Shown here: positions 6,301 through 7,776 of the stretch, in pieces
How the letters are laid out: each line of letters begins with the position of its first letter
How positions within the stretch are numbered: position 1 is the stretch's first letter
Origin: Nitrospinales bacterium
GTDB taxonomy: Bacteria > Nitrospinota_A > UBA7883 > JACRGQ01
Length of the DNA: 7,776 nt
Reading direction: 5' to 3'
NCBI GenBank assembly: GCA_023248615.1
Contig: JAHFEI010000085.1
Coordinates: 1-7,776, forward strand
Notes under the pieces: model-generated
Told to the model about the DNA's origin: nothing
The model's input: only the letters and a program-made list of their open reading frames with translations
Database searches by the model: none
Translations under genes and position numbers: made by a program

Positions 6301-7384
6301 AGAGAAAAGCAGGATAGAAGGCGACTTCGAGGAGCAGATACGGATAGTCAAGGAAGAGCGTGATAACCGGATACGCGCCTTGTTTGAAGGTAAAAAGGTG
6401 GAAAAGGCCATTACCGCAGGGAAGGAAACCTTGGTCGAGGCCGGAAAACCAGCCACCATAGAGGCCCTAAACAGGGTTGAGGGAAAAGACCTCCTGAAGA
6501 TACAGATGAAGGAGGACTTCAGCGCGAAGATAGAAGAGGTGGAGGAATCCTCCGCCGAACTCGTGCGCGATCTCAAGGCCGAGCTGAACGAAAAGCTTGC
6601 AAAGCTTGACCGTGGGGACGAACTTGCCCCTGGCGTGATAAAGCTGGTGAAAGTTTATGTGGCCGTAAAGCGCCGCCTACAGGTTGGCGATAAAATGGCC
6701 GGCCGCCACGGAAACAAGGGCGTCATCTCCGTTATCGTCCCGCAAGAAGATATGCCGAGGATGGAAGACGGCACGCCGGTTGACATAGTGCTCAACCCGC
6801 TTGGCGTTCCTTCCCGTATGAACGTGGGACAGTTGATGGAAACGAGCCTTGGCCTTGCCGCCAGGATGCTTGGCGTACATTTTGAGACGCCGGTATTTGA
6901 TGGCGCCAGGGAGCAGGACATCCGCGACCTGCTGAAGGAAGTTGGCGTGCCCGAAAACGGCATGATGAAGCTGATAGACGGTAGGCTTGGCGAATACTTC
7001 GACCAGCGCGCGTTCGTTGGCGTTATATACATGCTGAAGCTCCACCACTTGGTTGAAGACAAGATACATGCCCGCTCTACGGGCCCATACTCGCTTGTTA
7101 CCCAGCAGCCGCTCGGAGGCAAGGCGCAGTTCGGCGGCCAGCGGCTTGGAGAAATGGAAGTTTGGGCGCTTGAGGCATACGGCGCCGCCCACACTTTGCA
7201 GGAAATGCTTACCGTGAAATCGGATGACGTCGAAGGGCGCAAGAGGATGTACGAGGCCATCGTTAAAGGGGATAACATCCTCCAGCCTGGCTTGCCGGAA
7301 TCCTTCAACGTCCTGGTGAAAGAGCTCCAGAGCCTGTGCCTGGATATTTCACTTGATGAAAACCAGAAGAAACCAACACTTTGA
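3320..7384 (+). CDS. rpoB: DNA-directed RNA polymerase subunit beta
   Basis: RpoB forms one pincer of the core polymerase and much of the active site. From the ATG at 3320 it has 1354 residues; GGGAGG at 3305-3310 is nine bases upstream. An in-frame GTG at 3314 is too close to that site. Conserved blocks run in order: EIPLMTE-type KEQKIYLGELPLMTE near 156-169, NGTERVIVSQLHRSPG near 176-191, and the rifampicin region from Gly549, where Gln555, Asp558, His568, Arg571 and Ser573 match the E. coli contact residues, so sensitivity is expected. MPWRGYNFEDAIVIS follows, then GDKMAGRHGNKG with active-site lysines 1125 and 1133, and QQPLGGKAQFGGQR. Residues about 978-1097 are a charged, helix-rich insert like that of proteobacterial beta. 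Unusually, residues 84-111 are an added CxC-X12-CxxC zinc-ribbon-like module resembling that of RpoC. Confidence 0.98.
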   Translation: MSNKEYSPGKTVIKRKSFSRIPKVLEMPNLLELQLRSYDALIQAGVKPSDRESKGLEEVLRSIFPMTNYKGEATLEYIGYELGTWICRCGEYKGLGGSGLICEKCKKEVHHKPKYTVEECRQRGVTFADPLKIIVRLILKEKDEATGNMEIREIKEQKIYLGELPLMTEVGTFIINGTERVIVSQLHRSPGVFFIREKGKGIHLGKMVYSARIIPHRGSWLDFEFDTKEVCHVRIDRRKKFPVSILLKALGFSTNELLARFYSFQPISYNPETNEYFTAITESIHSLPYKPVNDIIDPKSKEVLVKAERKFTKGAARKCISAGIKQFKIDHSQLMNEFIAQDIINEATGEVLLEVNAQFDDAAEDAVRKNKIKNFEVLAIDDQLRDTSFRDTVASDGLESSGEALREIYKRMRPGDPPTVESVKAFFHNLFFNEKRYDLSEVGRKKLNEKLNLNTPPDQRLLTKDDMLATVKYLFDLRRGLGSRDDIDHLGNRRIRAVGESVAAQFRVGMVRMEKAIVERMNIMDLAACMPHDLINSKPVTAAIKEFYGSSQLSQFMDETNPLSALTHKRRLSSLGPGGLARERAGFEVRDVHPTHYGRVCPVETPEGPNIGLIASLSTFAKVNKYGFIESPYRRVAKSHVLDEVDYHTATDEYKYHIAQANAVLDAKGYFVNENVIARYEGEVLSVPREKIEYMDVSPNQLFSVAAALIPFLENDDANRALMGSNMQRQAVPSIRTEAPLVGTGMERVAARYAGALIIARHDGEVISCDSRRIVVRVLNKQVRDGYGTKVDIYALTKFGRSNQNTCINQKPLVVPGQKVKKGDVLADGQSTDRGELALGRNLLVAFMPWRGYNFEDAIVISENIIKKDCFTSVHIEEFEVEARDTKYGKEEITRDVPGLSEEALRNIDESGIVRMGAKVKPGDILVCKLTPKGETLLSPEEKLLKAIFGEKAGNVMDTSFRVSPGVEGIVVDVRIFSCSGAEKDARALVIEAEEKSRIEGDFEEQIRIVKEERDNRIRALFEGKKVEKAITAGKETLVEAGKPATIEALNRVEGKDLLKIQMKEDFSAKIEEVEESSAELVRDLKAELNEKLAKLDRGDELAPGVIKLVKVYVAVKRRLQVGDKMAGRHGNKGVISVIVPQEDMPRMEDGTPVDIVLNPLGVPSRMNVGQLMETSLGLAARMLGVHFETPVFDGAREQDIRDLLKEVGVPENGMMKLIDGRLGEYFDQRAFVGVIYMLKLHHLVEDKIHARSTGPYSLVTQQPLGGKAQFGGQRLGEMEVWALEAYGAAHTLQEMLTVKSDDVEGRKRMYEAIVKGDNILQPGLPESFNVLVKELQSLCLDISLDENQKKPTL
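3569..3652 (+). other. Extra zinc-ribbon-like module in RpoB, similar to the RpoC N-terminal zinc domain
   Basis: Residues 84-111 of RpoB interrupt a normally continuous stretch: the usual ...Y-x-LG-EP-x-[FY]-DV-x-EC... reads YELG, then the module, then KPKYTVEEC. The module has Cys87, Cys89, Cys102 and Cys105 with CxC-X12-CxxC spacing. Aligned without gaps to RpoC residues 68-92 in this window, 13 of 25 positions are identical: Trp, all four Cys, the Gly-x-Tyr-Lys after the first pair, a Gly, Glu-Lys between the second pair, and Glu-Val after it. The insertion point corresponds to about residue 76 of E. coli beta, in the protrusion. Zinc binding and origin from RpoC are inferences; the residues and spacing are directly visible. 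Confidence 0.85.
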
Positions 7385-7390
7385 GGAGGG
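7385..7390 (+). promoter_or_regulatory. Ribosome binding site that fixes the rpoC TTG start
   Basis: GGAGGG begins directly after the rpoB stop and lies seven bases before the TTG at 7398. No in-frame ATG or GTG is suitably placed. Starting at this TTG puts the zinc-ligand cysteines at residues 70, 72, 85 and 88, the same numbering as in E. coli beta', which supports the choice. Confidence 0.85.
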
Positions 7391-7397
7391 ACTGACC

Positions 7398-7776
7398 TTG
7401 GAAAAGACCCAGCGTTTGTTTGAAAGGCCCAAGGACCCGCTTTCCTTTGATTCGGTGCTGATACGCCTGGCATCCCCGGAGAAAATCAGGTCGTGGTCGT
7501 TTGGCGAAGTCAAAAAGCCGGAGACCATAAACTACCGTACGTTCAAGCCTGAACGGGACGGCCTTTTTTGCGCCAAGATTTTCGGCCCGGTAAAGGACTG
7601 GGAATGTTTGTGCGGCAAGTACAAGAGGATGAAGTACAAGGGGACAGTTTGCGAGAAGTGTGGCGTTGAAGTAACGCTTTCCAAGGTTCGCCGCGAACGG
7701 ATGTGGCATATAGAGCTTGCCAGCCCGGTTGCGCATATCTGGTTTTTCAAGGGGCTTCCGAGCAAGATAGGCAATT
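7398..7776 (+). CDS. rpoC: DNA-directed RNA polymerase subunit beta', N-terminal part (partial)
   Basis: This is the first 126 codons of beta', cut by the window end. It starts at a TTG (MEKTQRLFERPKDPLSFDSV) 13 bases after rpoB. Residues about 18-66 include the clamp-start block IRSWSFGEVKKPETINYRTF and GLFCAKIFGPVKDWEC. The zinc-binding domain has Cys70, Cys72, Cys85 and Cys88 (CLCGKYK and CEKCGVEV), which help hold downstream DNA and RNA at the clamp base. After it comes KVRRERMWHIELASP; position 103 is Trp where E. coli and many relatives have Gly or another small residue. The last codons, AHIWFFKGLPSKIG, lead into the clamp. The catalytic NADFDGD motif lies beyond the window. The gene follows rpoB in the usual rpoBC operon. 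Confidence 0.97.
   Translation, partial: MEKTQRLFERPKDPLSFDSVLIRLASPEKIRSWSFGEVKKPETINYRTFKPERDGLFCAKIFGPVKDWECLCGKYKRMKYKGTVCEKCGVEVTLSKVRRERMWHIELASPVAHIWFFKGLPSKIGN

Noticed and set aside
6251..6610. Charged helical insert in RpoB as a novel domain
   Set aside because: An insert of similar position and character is present in E. coli and many other bacterial beta subunits, so it is expected.

Overview
The window carries the core transcription/translation cluster of a bacterium: 3' end of tuf, then rpmG, tRNA-Trp, secE, nusG, rplK, rplA, rplJ, rplL, rpoB and the 5' end of rpoC. All genes are on the + strand. The order tuf-rpmG-trnW-secE-nusG-rplKAJL-rpoBC is conserved in many bacteria. No mobile element, CRISPR array, phage gene or opposite-strand gene is supported. 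GC looks slightly above half. The proteins look most like Deltaproteobacteria- or Nitrospinota-type sequences, including a long charged helical insert in the C-terminal third of RpoB. That placement is a weak inference; I cannot name a genus.

Layout: 1-112 is the end of EF-Tu. 117-269 is L33, with four zinc-ligand cysteines. 291-367 is a complete tRNA-Trp(CCA) with an encoded CCA tail. 392-598 is SecE and 607-1137 is NusG. 1141-1569 is L11 and 1572-2273 is L1. 2288-3211 is one uninterrupted frame holding L10 and then L7/L12. 3212-3319 is a non-coding gap with two strong hairpins. 3320-7384 is the RNA polymerase beta subunit, and 7398 to the end is the first 126 codons of beta'. Most gaps are 2-24 bases, so the genes are probably co-transcribed. 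No convincing promoter is visible inside, so the promoter is probably upstream of the window.

The products act together. EF-Tu delivers aminoacyl-tRNA to a ribosome whose factor-binding stalk is L11, L10 and L7/L12, and L1 forms the exit-side stalk. RpoB and RpoC form the polymerase core that NusG binds. SecE is part of the membrane translocon.

Two departures from the ordinary stand out. First, RpoB has an extra module of about 28 residues in its N-terminal (protrusion) region. Its CxC-X12-CxxC pattern, spacing and flanking residues match the N-terminal zinc-binding domain of RpoC, which is also encoded, intact, at the end of this window. Second, rplJ has no stop codon before rplL. The frame runs through a strong internal ribosome binding site and the rplL ATG, so it predicts a 307-residue L10-L7/L12 fusion plus free L7/L12 from internal initiation. 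An out-of-frame TAG overlapping that binding site suggests the ancestral stop was lost by a small indel, either real or a sequencing/assembly error. The L10 C-terminal helix also looks one 10-residue segment longer than in E. coli, which suggests three L7/L12 dimers per stalk.
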